60,891 bases of DNA. Origin: Nemertoderma westbladi. Lineage: Eukaryota > Xenacoelomorpha > Nemertodermatida > Nemertodermatidae. Location: positions 1 to 60,891 of the forward strand of contig JAUCBJ010006071.1 in NCBI GenBank assembly GCA_032718475.1, in the 5' to 3' direction. The notes under the pieces were generated by a model. It was given only the letters and a program-made list of their open reading frames with translations, was not told the origin of the DNA and searched no databases. Shown piece by piece: positions 10,501 to 20,031 of this stretch. Both the position numbers and the translations under genes were made by a program. The stretch's first letter is position 1. Each line of letters begins with the position of its first letter.

Positions 10501-11900
10501 TCTAAGCAAACAACAGTTTAATAACGAAAATGAAATACTCCCTTGCCGTAACTAAATATCTGTGACGGGATCTACGGATCCCGGTTTATCCGTTGGGTTT
10601 TCTATCTACGCGTCCCCGCCGTGTGTGAAAGGTAAAAGAGTTCTGATGTTCGGTTATATGTATAAGGTATAATATAGTTGATATATAGGCTTTTAGTATA
10701 GTATGGCACAGTTACCGGTAGATAAGTATGATGGCGGTAGCGGACGGTGATAGAAGTCACCGTTCCACCCTACTGTGCTGACTGAGTAAACTGAATAACT
10801 GATTGCATCGACCGGTAATATATACTGCACGGGTTTGGCCGTTACAGTTTACAATTTACAAATACCAAAGTACGATAAATATTCTCTGCCTAAGGTAATC
10901 TAAAGTGCGCTATCTAGTAGAACTTTAAGGGTAAATATGTATTAGGGCGTGTGTGTGTGGGTGTGTTACAATAAAACAATTTTGGTGTATATCATTTACT
11001 AGGTTTTAGTAATTCTCTGACCGAAATAATACCGTGCGCTAGCTACTAAAATAAGCTAGTCGTGTTTTGTAGAACTTTATACTTACAAATGACGTTAAAG
11101 CTCTCTCCTTCCTATCCACAACTCAACTGGGCAACCACGGTGTTAGTAACTACACCCGTGATTGGCACAAATACCAGATTCTGGTTGTAAGATAATAAAT
11201 AGGGGTTAATCGCTACCGTACGTTAGCTGATCTGATATACAAATTTGATTCTAGAACTTTGTTGCTGCGGTAGTTAGCAGCAATACCTATCAGTACGTGG
11301 CAAGGCGCGGTAGGATATTAATAAAACCTCCCTAGGCCAAGCGGTGTGCCGGTAGCAGAAATACTCCTTGCCTGATCAAATAACTAACTTCAGGCGGGGG
11401 TAGGGTACTAATGTATGCTCTACAAAGCGAACCGGTACAAAAACGGTCAGTACTACGAATCACTAAATTATGGAACATATGCTATCCGTACCTAATGTGT
11501 ACTCGCGTACTGACGAACGGCAATAATTCGCACCTGTGAGGTATACAGGTAACCCAAGGGTTCGTACTACTGACAGGGGGGGGGGGGGTTCTGCCAAAAT
11601 ATAGTTATTTGATCCTAAATTTGTGGCGTCCCAGGACGGCATCACGCTTACCCTGATCTATAGGTCTTACGGCGGGCAAGGGAGTCAAACAAAGTCTTAC
11701 CTTCCTCATAAAGCGGGCGCTGCATGGCAAGTGGAGTATTTCGAAGGGCGAAGGGGGTGCGCGGTCTAATCTAAATGTGGGCGCTAGCGTGTTGTGGACA
11801 TCCTTTCCCTGCGTTGCTGACGGCCTAACGGTCTAGGCGGCCATCTTCCTGATGCTTTGCTGTCCCAAAGTTGGACAAATGCAGAAAAACATGTTCAGAA

Positions 11901-12180
11901 GTTTATAGTATATTTACAGTTTACAAAACTTTATCAAACAGAATTGCCAAATAGTTTCAACAAGAAACATAATAAACTGAATGAATCAAGTTTAACAAGA
12001 GTAGTGAACTGTAAGTTGTACTAACTAAGAATGGCTTTACAAGGTGATAACTAGTGTAGTTTGATAAGTGATAACCGAAGGCAAACCAGCCCTTTATATA
12101 CTAAATCTGGGACATAGAATCCACTAGAACTTTCTAGAGTATTCCATGGCCTCACATTGGAGCAATAAGATATTCCATAG
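11901..12180. other. AT-rich spacer before the 3' tail of the minus-strand LINE
   Basis: No ORF, RNA gene or repeat was recognised here. It ends at the tetranucleotide tail of the adjacent non-LTR element. Confidence 0.4.
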
Positions 12181-12181
12181 A

Positions 12182-12197
12182 TAGATAGATAGATTTA
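12182..12197 (-). repeat. (ATAG)n microsatellite, 3' tail of LINE
   Basis: Four tandem ATAG units followed by ATTTATTTATAC. Read on the minus strand this is a (CTAT)n tail at the element end. Confidence 0.8.
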
Positions 12198-12508
12198 TTT
12201 ATACATTATGTAAAAACAATAACAAATACACCAAACAATGTACCGGTATAAAGGTATTGTCCAACATAACATATAGGATTACCCCTAAAGCTTTGCAGCT
12301 TATTTCCAAGGGGGTCCTTTATGTTACTTGGTTACAAATACAATATTACACTACGCTAACCTAAAACCAATATAAAACGTAATTACACTATGTACATGTA
12401 CAACTTTACCGAGAGCGTGACAATGCCCGACTCAACGATAAAGATGTAATGTACAGAACAATTTATTATAAAACGTATTTACAGCATAAATAGTAAATAA
12501 TTAATAAG

Positions 12509-14393
12509 CTAATAACTTACTGTAGGACTATTGTACCTATTTTTACATTGCACACGGAGATGAGATTTAACTGCAGATTTAAAAGAATGTTGATTATTTA
12601 GGTTTTTAATTTCATTAGGCAGAGCGTTCCAATTTTTTATGCCGTTAAAAAAGAAAGTATCAGATTCAAAGGATTTACAATTCGGGAGGTAGAAGTTTGA
12701 AGCACTAGCTCTGGTACTGTAAGAGTGTGTATCGCGTACTCTGTTGAATTTTTGTTTTAGGTAATTGGGACATTTACCATTATACACTTTATGCACATGG
12801 TTAAGGCGTAGCTGCTTAACTCTACTATCTAAGTTAAGTAGTCCAGATTCAGAAAAGTCATCTGGAGTTAGGTGGTGCCTAGGTTTGTAGTCTTTAATAA
12901 ATCGTACTACTTTATTCTGAGCTACTTGTAATTTACATTTAAGCTGTTTGGTTAAGCCTTCATACCAAGAAGAGCAAGCATAGTCCATGTGACACTGTAT
13001 TAAAGAAGAGCAAAGTAACTTGCGGGAGTCGGTGTTTAAACTATTTTTATTTCTGTATAGAAACCTAAGCCTACTGTTAACTTTCGAGAAAATATTTTTC
13101 ACTGTACTTTCTCCTGATAAGCAGTTATCCAATGTGGCGCCTAAATATTTAACTTCCTTTTTATTTTCAATCTTATGTCCATTACTAGCGACTTCAAACT
13201 TAGTTACCTTCTTTAACTTTCTTTTGGAACCAAACAAAATACTTTCAGTTTTACCGTAGTGAATGGATAGCTTATTATCAACCAACCACTCATTACAGGA
13301 TTCTAGAACTGCACTTAACTTTTGGGAAATATGGATAGGATCTTTATGAGAGAAAATAAGAGCACTGTCGTCGGCATATAAAATGAGTTTAAAATCGGGA
13401 TCTATACTACTTATCATATCATTTACATAGCATACAAAAAGCAGAGGACCTAATATACTACCTTGCGGTACACCACAGGTAATCTCTTGTACAGTAGACA
13501 GCGATTTGCTAATGACTACAGTTTGACCTCTGTCTGACAGGTAGGACTTGAACCAGTCTATAGAACCTACACCCATCAGGCCTAACTTACCAAGCAGAAT
13601 TTCGTGATCTACAGTATCGAAAGCCTTTTGTAGGTCCAACATTACCATACCAGTATATAAACCCTTTGCGTTATTACATCTAATTGTATCAGTTAAGTTA
13701 ATAAGGCAGGTGTCTGTAGAATATGATTTACGAAAACCGGACTGAATTTCATAGATCAGATTTAGCCTACTAAGATGTGCCTCCAGCTGTAGAAAAACAG
13801 AACGTTCTAGAATTTTAGATACAATACTTAAGATACTAACAGGTCTGTAATTACAGGGTTCTACTTTACTATTCTTTTTATACAGAGGAACAACCTTAGC
13901 TAATTTCAGTTCGTCTGGTACTACATTATCTACGATAGAGTAATTAATAATAAAAGTAATAGGCACTTTAAGTACTACAGCACCATCCTTAAGAAAACGG
14001 GCAGGTATTAGATCTAGACCGGTACTTTTTGAGGCTGATAGGCTAAGTAGATTTTTAAAAACGAAATCCTCAGAAACGGGTTTTAAAAATAACTTTTCTG
14101 AATTTTGTAACTTTTCTAAATAAAAATTATTTAGAGTTTCGGACCCTATACTATATTTATTACTTGATAACGGTAATTTCTTAACTAAATTAGAGGCAAC
14201 ATTAGTAAAATAATTATTAAATAAATTACTAACTAGAGTATGATCATGAATCAGCTCACCGTTATCTTGCAGAACAATATTCGATTTAGATTTAAGGTTT
14301 TTATAACCTAAAGATTTTAGGGTAGACCATAGACTTTTTGGATTATCTTTATTCTCACTTTTTGTTGTACAAATATTCAGATTTAGCTTTTTT
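12509..14393 (-). pseudogene. Non-LTR reverse transcriptase ORF (truncated)
   Basis: The frame is open from about 14393. The first ATG within it is at 13966, giving 485 codons, but RT sequence is clear upstream of that Met ([16 protein letters not shown]). RT motifs in order are [16 protein letters not shown], motif [15 protein letters not shown], motif [15 protein letters not shown] and motif [11 protein letters not shown] with both catalytic Asp. Then come the thumb and a C-terminal domain with the [19 protein letters not shown] pattern of CR1/L2-group elements. A frame break near 14395-14470 separates it from the upstream linker. The long intact frame suggests fairly recent insertion. Confidence 0.85.
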
Positions 14394-14471
14394 TATTTCC
14401 CGTTGGACAAGGTTTCTATATTTGCAGTAATTATTATAATCAGCTAAAACACGGTATTTCCTAAATTTATA

Positions 14472-14793
14472 CTAATAGTTATCTCTTTCTCTGATATTAC
14501 TAAGAATACCCGAGGTCATCCAGGGCTCAGTGCGTTGTTTAAGACTAATTTCTTTAATTGGTGCTACAGTATTAAGTGCCTTTAAAAATATATCTTTAAA
14601 AACAGTGTACGCAAGGTTAATGTCAGCGGCCTTAAAACAGGGTTCCCAGTCAGAATTAACTAACAAACTTAAAAAGCGTTCCTTGCTGTAATTTTTCATA
14701 GACCTAACTGTTACTGTTTTATGATCCCCGAAAAAAGATTTTTGTGTCTTTCTTGTGCAAAAAACTATAAAATGATCGCTTAGACCTATAGAT
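14472..14793 (-). pseudogene. Endonuclease end and linker of the truncated LINE
   Basis: From about 14790 the minus strand reads GLSDHFIVFCTRKT, the terminal SDH motif of AP-type LINE endonucleases. It continues through the linker to EPWMTSGILSNIRERDNY and a stop at 14472. RT continues in another frame. Everything upstream of the SDH motif is missing. Confidence 0.75.
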
Positions 14794-14799
14794 TGAGAA

Positions 14800-14985
14800 A
14801 ATCATGCCCTATGATTGGCCCAACTCATCGTTCCATGTGTTGTCCGCACCTCATTGGTTTGTCAAATTGTATGAAATGAAAATAAATTGCCCCAAAATGC
14901 AAATTTCCCGACTGGGATTCGAACTCGTAACCTATGTAATGCAACCAACGCCTTAACCATCTGACCACTACGCCACGAGATTAAC
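14800..14985 (-). mobile_element. tRNA-derived SINE (tRNA-like head on the minus strand)
   Basis: On the minus strand, 14978-14906 reads like a decayed tRNA: an A-box-like TAGTGGTCAGATGGTTAAGG and a B-box GAGTTCGAATCCC at the correct spacing. The T-loop TTCGAAT is intact, but the acceptor and T stems do not pair well, so a functional tRNA is unlikely. The head is followed by ~100 bp of non-tRNA body ending at the truncated LINE near 14800. This architecture is that of a SINE transcribed by RNA polymerase III. Confidence 0.65.
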
Positions 14986-15844
14986 TAGGGGTTTTATGTC
15001 AATGCCAACCATATTGACCAAGTCACGTACGGGACAAAAAATATACAAAAATGAAAATTATTCGAGAATGAATGGTCGGATGGCTTTGATCGCCAGATAC
15101 ACTATAACCGGTCCCGCCCTGCTGTGAGACACTGAAACCCCAGTTTGTTATAGAAAAAGATGCAACGAATTAAAAAAAAAATCGGGACATTTTTCAAATT
15201 TTGTTATTGTGATTTTGGCCATTAAAATTACAATTCAGTTGCCAAACGATTAATATCCCTTCTGAGTATAATTCCTGTGAACAAGTAAACGTAGCTTCGT
15301 AGTAAATTTGAGATATCAGAAATACAAAAAAAAAATAATGTGGTCCGATTTTTTGCCACATAACGTGACACTCGGCAAATGATAAATTTAATGGCATATA
15401 AATTGTCAAATATGGCCCATTAACCCGATGTGTTGACACTCCCACTCATATTCTTCCATGTGTTTCAGTTAGATTGGCAATTTTTGGTTGTTTAGCAGTT
15501 CATATGAATAAATAGAGTGAGCATGTCCAAAACGGTAAAAAAAAAAAGTGTCCCATACTTAACGGAGGTTGTTTTTTTTATCAGAAAACGCAAACTCATA
15601 AAGATATAGATCACCACATCCATTTCTTAGATAGTTTTGCCATGTATGGGTTGTATCAGTGAGACTGCTACGTAAACATTTATTTGGCAAGGTTGAAAAA
15701 CTGCCATGTCCCATAACGTGACATGATGTCTCATACTTGACACTGTGTTGGGGGCAGTACTAAACAATTAATTACTCACATTTAATTAATTGTTGGGGGC
15801 TTACCAGTTACAGATAAACTGTAACCTGCTTCTTCCCCTTAATT

Positions 15845-15912
15845 GACAAAAGACCAAATTAATTTATTACCAAATTAATATATTACCAAATTAATTTATT
15901 ACCAAATTAACT
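15845..15912. repeat. About 17-bp tandem repeat of ACCAAATTAATTTATT type
   Basis: Four consecutive units of ACCAAATTAATTTATT with small changes, next to ATTAATTG-rich DNA at 15765-15795. Confidence 0.75.
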
Positions 15913-16166
15913 ATTTGCAGAAAGGGTTTTGAGATTGGGACAGTAGTTGAGAGTGGGATGGAGTTGGGAATGGAAAAGGAGTTGGCAATGGGAAGGACGA
16001 TAAACTGGATTTAAATTCTAGTACGGATGAGTTATTTGAAGAATTTTATGATTCTATTTTATGATTTTATGTTTTTAATTGCAAAATAAATCTCAAAAAA
16101 TATAATAATCGTTTCCATGTAAATTCCTTTCTATACCGTTCAATATGTCCCATACGGAAGCAGGAC

Positions 16167-16487
16167 AATTCGGTCCCGGACAATTCGGTCCGGACAATTC
16201 GGTCCCGGACAATTCGGTCCCATTAATTTTGTGTTTTGGGACCGAATTGTCCGGGACCGAATTGTCCGGGAACGAATTGTCCGAATACTGACTGGACAAT
16301 TCGGTCCCGGACATATTCGGTCCAGGACAATTCGGTCCCTGGGAGCGAATTGTCCGGGACCGAATTGTCCGGGACCGAATTCTCCGGACCGAATTGTCCG
16401 GACCGAATTGTCCGGACCGAATTGTCCGAACCGATTTGTCCGGACCGAATTGTCCGGGACCGAATTGTCCGGGACCGAATTGTCCTA
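16167..16487. repeat. 15-bp minisatellite in alternating orientation (GGGACCGAATTGTCC)
   Basis: About 20 units of GGGACCGAATTGTCC. Orientation switches in blocks: complement-strand units at 16167-16220, forward at 16240-16283, complement at 16294-16340, then about ten forward units to 16487. Opposite blocks can base-pair into long hairpins. Two ORFs across it (140 and 108 codons) are consequences of the repeat. Confidence 0.85.
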
Positions 16488-16769
16488 CATCCGTCCCATA
16501 CATGACATCAAACAATCGTCTTTTACATTTTCAAATGAATTTTTTGATATAAAATAACGGTTTTCAGTTGACCAAATGCAACAGTATTGTGTATCACATT
16601 GTTATTAACAGGACAAAAAATATTTAGCCCCACTTTACACGGCAAAGTTACCCACAAAGTAAAACTTGATGTTGTCACTGGATTAAAAATGTCTTATCCG
16701 TGACATAATTTTTAATTTTTTTTCTCACTAGAAAACTTTCCACTACTTCGATCTGATACTAGGATAGGC

Positions 16770-18262
16770 ATGCTGCATTGCAGCTGCATTTTTAAGAATG
16801 CTGTGCCGGCTTATCGACAAAATTGCACCGCCACAACTCCCTATCACCCATGACATTTGCCAGATCATCCGCATCTTCAAGGTCAGTGTCCTTTAAGATG
16901 CGTCTCAAGAAAGTCATGGGCTGTCCACCATGCTTATTCACTCCATGAGGCTGCCAAAGTACAAGATTATGCACTGGCTGGTCCTCACGGCGAAAGCAAT
17001 GTCCTGCAAAGCGGAGGCGATTTTGTTCTAATGTCAAGCTTGGGGGAACCAATGAGACACCTCCAATGTTATATAGTGTCTGGTTGGAGATGTGTGCATT
17101 GTACTTGACACAATGAACCCGGCGTAGCATTCTTGTGAATGTGCCATCCAGAGATTTGGTGTCCACAGCAGTTAGAGCCCTGCATGGACTCCCGTAGAGG
17201 AGTACTGGAACTACTGCTGCTCTAAATAATCGGACCTTAAGTTTCCGATTAATTCTCGGTGACTTCCAAATCCTGGAAAGCCTATTCAAGGCTGCCCATG
17301 CCTTTTCCTTACGTATTCGAAGGTCCTCACCTGACTTCCGGATCCATGATCCCAGGTTACAGAAGTCGTCCACATGCTCAAGCATACCATCCTTTGAGCT
17401 TATGCTCATCCGAGCAGAGACTTGCTGAGGACTTTCAAAGTTAACTGTCAAAATTTTGGTCTTTCTGGAGTTAATAAAAAGACCAACTCTAGTAGCAGCA
17501 TGTTCTAATGAGCTGAGGAGCCGTAGGGCTCCCTCTAATGATTCTGAGAGTACTCCTAAGTCATCAGAAAAGTCTAGATCAGTTAGGTACTTGGCAGGAT
17601 TTCCTCGACTTCTGGAGCCAGTAGGTAGAGTTATCATCACCCCTTCATCATCATGATGATCTAAGGACATTCGTAGCATTCAACCACAATTATGAACAAG
17701 AATGGTGCAAGTGTGTCTCCTTGGAAGACGCCCCATAGCACTTCAAATGGTTCTGTATCACCGTCAACAGTAGACACAAATGTTGTCGACCCATCGTATA
17801 CTGATCTGATTGCTGCAATAATTTCATCAGGAATCCCATATAATGAAAGTATGCTGAACATACGTGAGCGAGAGACTGAATCAAAGGCCTTGAAGAAGTC
17901 AACAAAGATACAGCCAGATGCCTGTCTTTCTTTTTTTGATAATTCTTCAATTATCCTTCTAAGTGCCAAAATTGGCTCCATGGTCCCACGACCTTTACGG
18001 AACCCATTCTGATTTCCACGGAGAAGTCTCTCAATGGGATCCCTGATGCGATTTAATAGAATCCTATTGTATAGCTTTGCAGCAATCGAGATCAATGAGA
18101 TTCCCCGAAAAGAACCATAGAGTGTTAGGTTGCCCTTCTTGGGAACTGGTACCAACTTATTTGTTTTCATTTCTTGTGGGACTCTTGTTGTTCGGTACAT
18201 ATCTACTATGATGGGATAGATGAGCTTTAAACACTGATATATCTTGCCGGACACCTCAATAC
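16770..18262 (-). mobile_element. RTE-like non-LTR retrotransposon fragment
   Basis: Two overlapping frames carry RT. 17661-18254 holds motif 1 (KLVPVPKKGNLTLYGSFRGI), motif A (IFVDFFKAFDSVSR) and motif B (GVFQGDTLAPFLFII). 16792-17679 holds motif C as DLDFSDDLGVLSESL, then the thumb and C-terminus. A single indel near 17680 splits them. The F-S-D-D active site differs from the usual F-A-D-D, though both Asp are kept. Endonuclease sequence is missing. The GVxQGDTLAPFLFII pattern is common in RTE-type elements of invertebrates (clade assignment tentative). A related copy lies at 28074-28930 in the opposite direction. Confidence 0.78.
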
Positions 18263-18523
18263 CACCATTTAAACGAATGTTACTTCAAATTTTTAAGAAT
18301 TATGGACATAAAGTACGAAAATATTTATAAATTTCCCATACACGAAAAAAAAATTTCTCAATTTTTACATTCTGGAACGTTTTTCTCAATAACCGCCAAG
18401 AAATTTTTGGGGCACTTTCTGGTTTCATATGCAGAAATTATCGCTGTTTCTAACCATCACTATGGCAAATTCTCAAAGTTAATTTCAAAATTCAACAAAT
18501 TTCAAAAATCACGTACGGGACAT
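18263..18523. other. AT-rich spacer
   Basis: Between the RTE-like fragment and the right inverted repeat. No gene, RNA or repeat was recognised. Confidence 0.4.
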
Positions 18524-18552
18524 TGGTCAATATAGTTGGCATTGACCCATAT

Positions 18553-18910
18553 GCAAGCCGAGAAGTCGTTTGATGAAAGTGGTCTTTATTTTGTCGAGGT
18601 CTTTAATTTGGGAAAGATTAACATATAGTCCGATTTCAGTTAATGCGTATGTGGCAATGGGAGCGATTTTCATATTAAATAATTTAATTCCAGTTTCTAC
18701 AGATACCGGATGTTAATTTTTCAAACAGCCGATGGCGGAGTAGGATTTTTCCTTTTTACATTTAACATTTAACGCCTTAAGGTTGATCCGGCACTGTGTT
18801 TGGTGAATGTCAAAGTGGGCTGGAGTGTAACGCCTAAATACTCGTAGTGGTCACTGATCTTTATTGATTTTCCGTCATAATGAAATTTATCGTAAAGGGC
18901 TAGTCGGAAT
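18553..18910 (-). pseudogene. Non-LTR RT C-terminal fragment too short and broken for long ORFs
   Basis: On the minus strand from about 18908 the translation runs LALYDKFHYDGKSIKIS, then HYEYLGVTLQPTLTFTKH. After a frame change it continues as GIKLFNMKIAPIATYAL and DLDKIKTTFIKRLLGLHMG, ending at the right inverted repeat. The YLGV...LTFTKH and IKLFNxKIAPIxTY patterns are typical of the RT thumb and post-RT region of LINEs. At least one stop and one indel interrupt it. It differs from the other LINEs in the window. Confidence 0.65.
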
Positions 18911-19149
18911 TTAAGAATTAAATTAAATATATATAATAAATTTATAATTATAGTATTGCTGATTTACCCCGACTGGGGGTGTATAGATTAATATAATTAG
19001 TACCGTACCGACCCGAGTACCGTACTGGTCCCCGTGTAAAAAAATTAGAAAAACAATGCCCCAAAAGATGTTGTGTATGGTCAACAGGCTACCGGTAGCG
19101 TCCTACTGCAGTCTGGCAACAGACTGATAGGCCTATATCAGTATATGAT
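18911..19149 (+). other. Likely 5' UTR or 5' flank of the intact LINE
   Basis: AT-rich at first, then from about 19000 a mixed segment leading directly into ORF1. No ORF. The 5' boundary of the retrotransposon cannot be placed exactly. Confidence 0.4.
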
Positions 19150-20001
19150 ATGAGTCATGAAGGGAGTAGGCCTGACAGCAGCGAAAAACGGAAGTCACTC
19201 AATGCCAGCGTATCAGTAAGTTCGCTGGAAGAGGTCCGGAGCCTGTCAACGGCTCAGATAAATAAATTAAACAACGCGAACCTGAAGGCGGCTTTGGCCG
19301 TCTACCGTGGGGCCGATATTCAGGAAGTTACAGTCATTCGTGACGCTCCAGGAATCTGGCCCAACGGCTCTGGTAGCATTGACTCCCCGACAGTATCAAA
19401 CAGTGATCTGATGGTAGAGATCAGGAAGCTCAGGGGCGAGGTGAAGGAGTTAGCTTACTTAAAAGAGAAAGTGGAGAGGTTAACGATTGAGGTCCAGCGG
19501 GCCCATGAAATTATCGATAATCAACAACGGTTTATGGAGGCTGCCGATAATTCCGCGCGGGAGAAGAACCTGATCATAAACGGCGTAGAGGAGAGTGAGC
19601 CCGAGTCCGGCGACTTCGAGAGAGTGGTGGAGGTTGTCGCGAAAACGGGTGCACCCACTCAGTCGGTGAGTTGGACGGTGAAACGTCTGGGGACTCGCAG
19701 CGAGGAGCGCAATCGCCCGATCCTTCTAACTGTAAACTCCCGAGGGGAACGAAATGGAATTCTAGCCAAGGCAAAGAGTTTAAAGGGCGCGGAAGACGAA
19801 CGGTTGCGGAAGGTCTACATAAACAAAGATGAGCACCCCTCCGTGCGGCGGGAGTTAGGGCGCCTCTACAGGAGGGCCAAAGAAGGGCGGGAGAAGCCGG
19901 GGAACGTGGGGGTTAAAATCTTCGTGGACCGAGGGAGACGCGTCGTCTTACGTGGGAAGGAAGTCATTGACTCGGGTAGGCCTTTGGGACCGCAGCACTA
20001 G
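19150..20001 (+). CDS. LINE ORF1 protein (coiled coil plus RNA-binding-like domain)
   Basis: 283 codons, intact. Residues ~1-40 are Ser-rich. Residues ~90-135 form a heptad-like coiled coil (VEIRKLRGEVKELAYLKEKV). From residue ~137 the pattern REKNLIINGVEESE begins the RRM-like fold common to ORF1 proteins of many LINEs. It ends in a basic region with KVYINKDEHPSVRREL and KIFVDRGRRVVLRGKEV. The inferred role is nucleic-acid binding and chaperone activity in the retrotransposition particle. It lies 30 bp upstream of ORF2 in the same direction. The frame is undamaged, unlike most repeats here. Confidence 0.8.
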   Translation: MSHEGSRPDSSEKRKSLNASVSVSSLEEVRSLSTAQINKLNNANLKAALAVYRGADIQEVTVIRDAPGIWPNGSGSIDSPTVSNSDLMVEIRKLRGEVKELAYLKEKVERLTIEVQRAHEIIDNQQRFMEAADNSAREKNLIINGVEESEPESGDFERVVEVVAKTGAPTQSVSWTVKRLGTRSEERNRPILLTVNSRGERNGILAKAKSLKGAEDERLRKVYINKDEHPSVRRELGRLYRRAKEGREKPGNVGVKIFVDRGRRVVLRGKEVIDSGRPLGPQH

Positions 20002-20031
20002 GAATGCACCAGCGCCACATCTCCAAATAGT

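Larger units (their letters stand above)
8851..11900. other. Non-coding region upstream of the BEL/Pao element
   Basis: About 3 kb with no supportable gene. A block of ~100 bp is present twice in tandem (about 8905-8972 and 9011-9081), each copy carrying TATATATA tracts and CCCTAACCGGTACAAATAAA. The word CCTCACTGTTG recurs at about 9750, 9795 and 9900. A ~56-bp repeat occurs at about 10376-10490. A G12 tract lies at 11577-11588. Part of this may be the element's 5' leader or LTR, but no partner LTR or primer-binding site could be confirmed. A 149-codon frame (9072-9521, minus) resembles no known protein. Confidence 0.55.
12181..14797 (-). mobile_element. 5'-truncated non-LTR retrotransposon, Jockey/CR1/L2-like
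   Basis: The minus-strand element includes the end of an endonuclease domain, a linker, RT and C-terminal region, a 3' UTR of about 300 bp and a terminal (CTAT)n tail (12182-12197 as ATAG repeats). Short tandem-repeat 3' tails instead of poly(A) are typical of CR1/L2-group elements. The 5' side is lost: endonuclease sequence starts with GLSDHFIVFC at about 14760-14790, preceded by an in-frame stop near 14800. Truncation is typical of incomplete target-primed reverse transcription. Confidence 0.8.
14996..18552. mobile_element. About 3.5-kb segment bounded by inverted repeats (possible DNA transposon or foldback unit)
   Basis: The left end (14998-15021) reads GTCAATGCCAACCATATTGA, and its inverse complement occurs at the right end (18524-18549) with about one mismatch over ~25 bp. 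Just inside each end is GTCACGTACGGGAC or its complement. Imperfect copies of a GTCCCATAACGTGACAT-like word recur between the ends. No transposase is visible. The inside holds a minisatellite, AT-rich DNA and a nested RTE-like fragment. No clear target-site duplication was found, so calling it a transposon is an inference. Confidence 0.4.

Noticed and set aside
14906-14978. Functional tRNA gene on the minus strand
   Set aside because: A and B boxes are good but acceptor and T stems do not pair. A SINE head explains it better.
16093-16557. ORFs across the GGGACCGAATTGTCC repeat
   Set aside because: The 15-bp unit is a multiple of three and keeps frames open. The peptides are repeats of a few residues.
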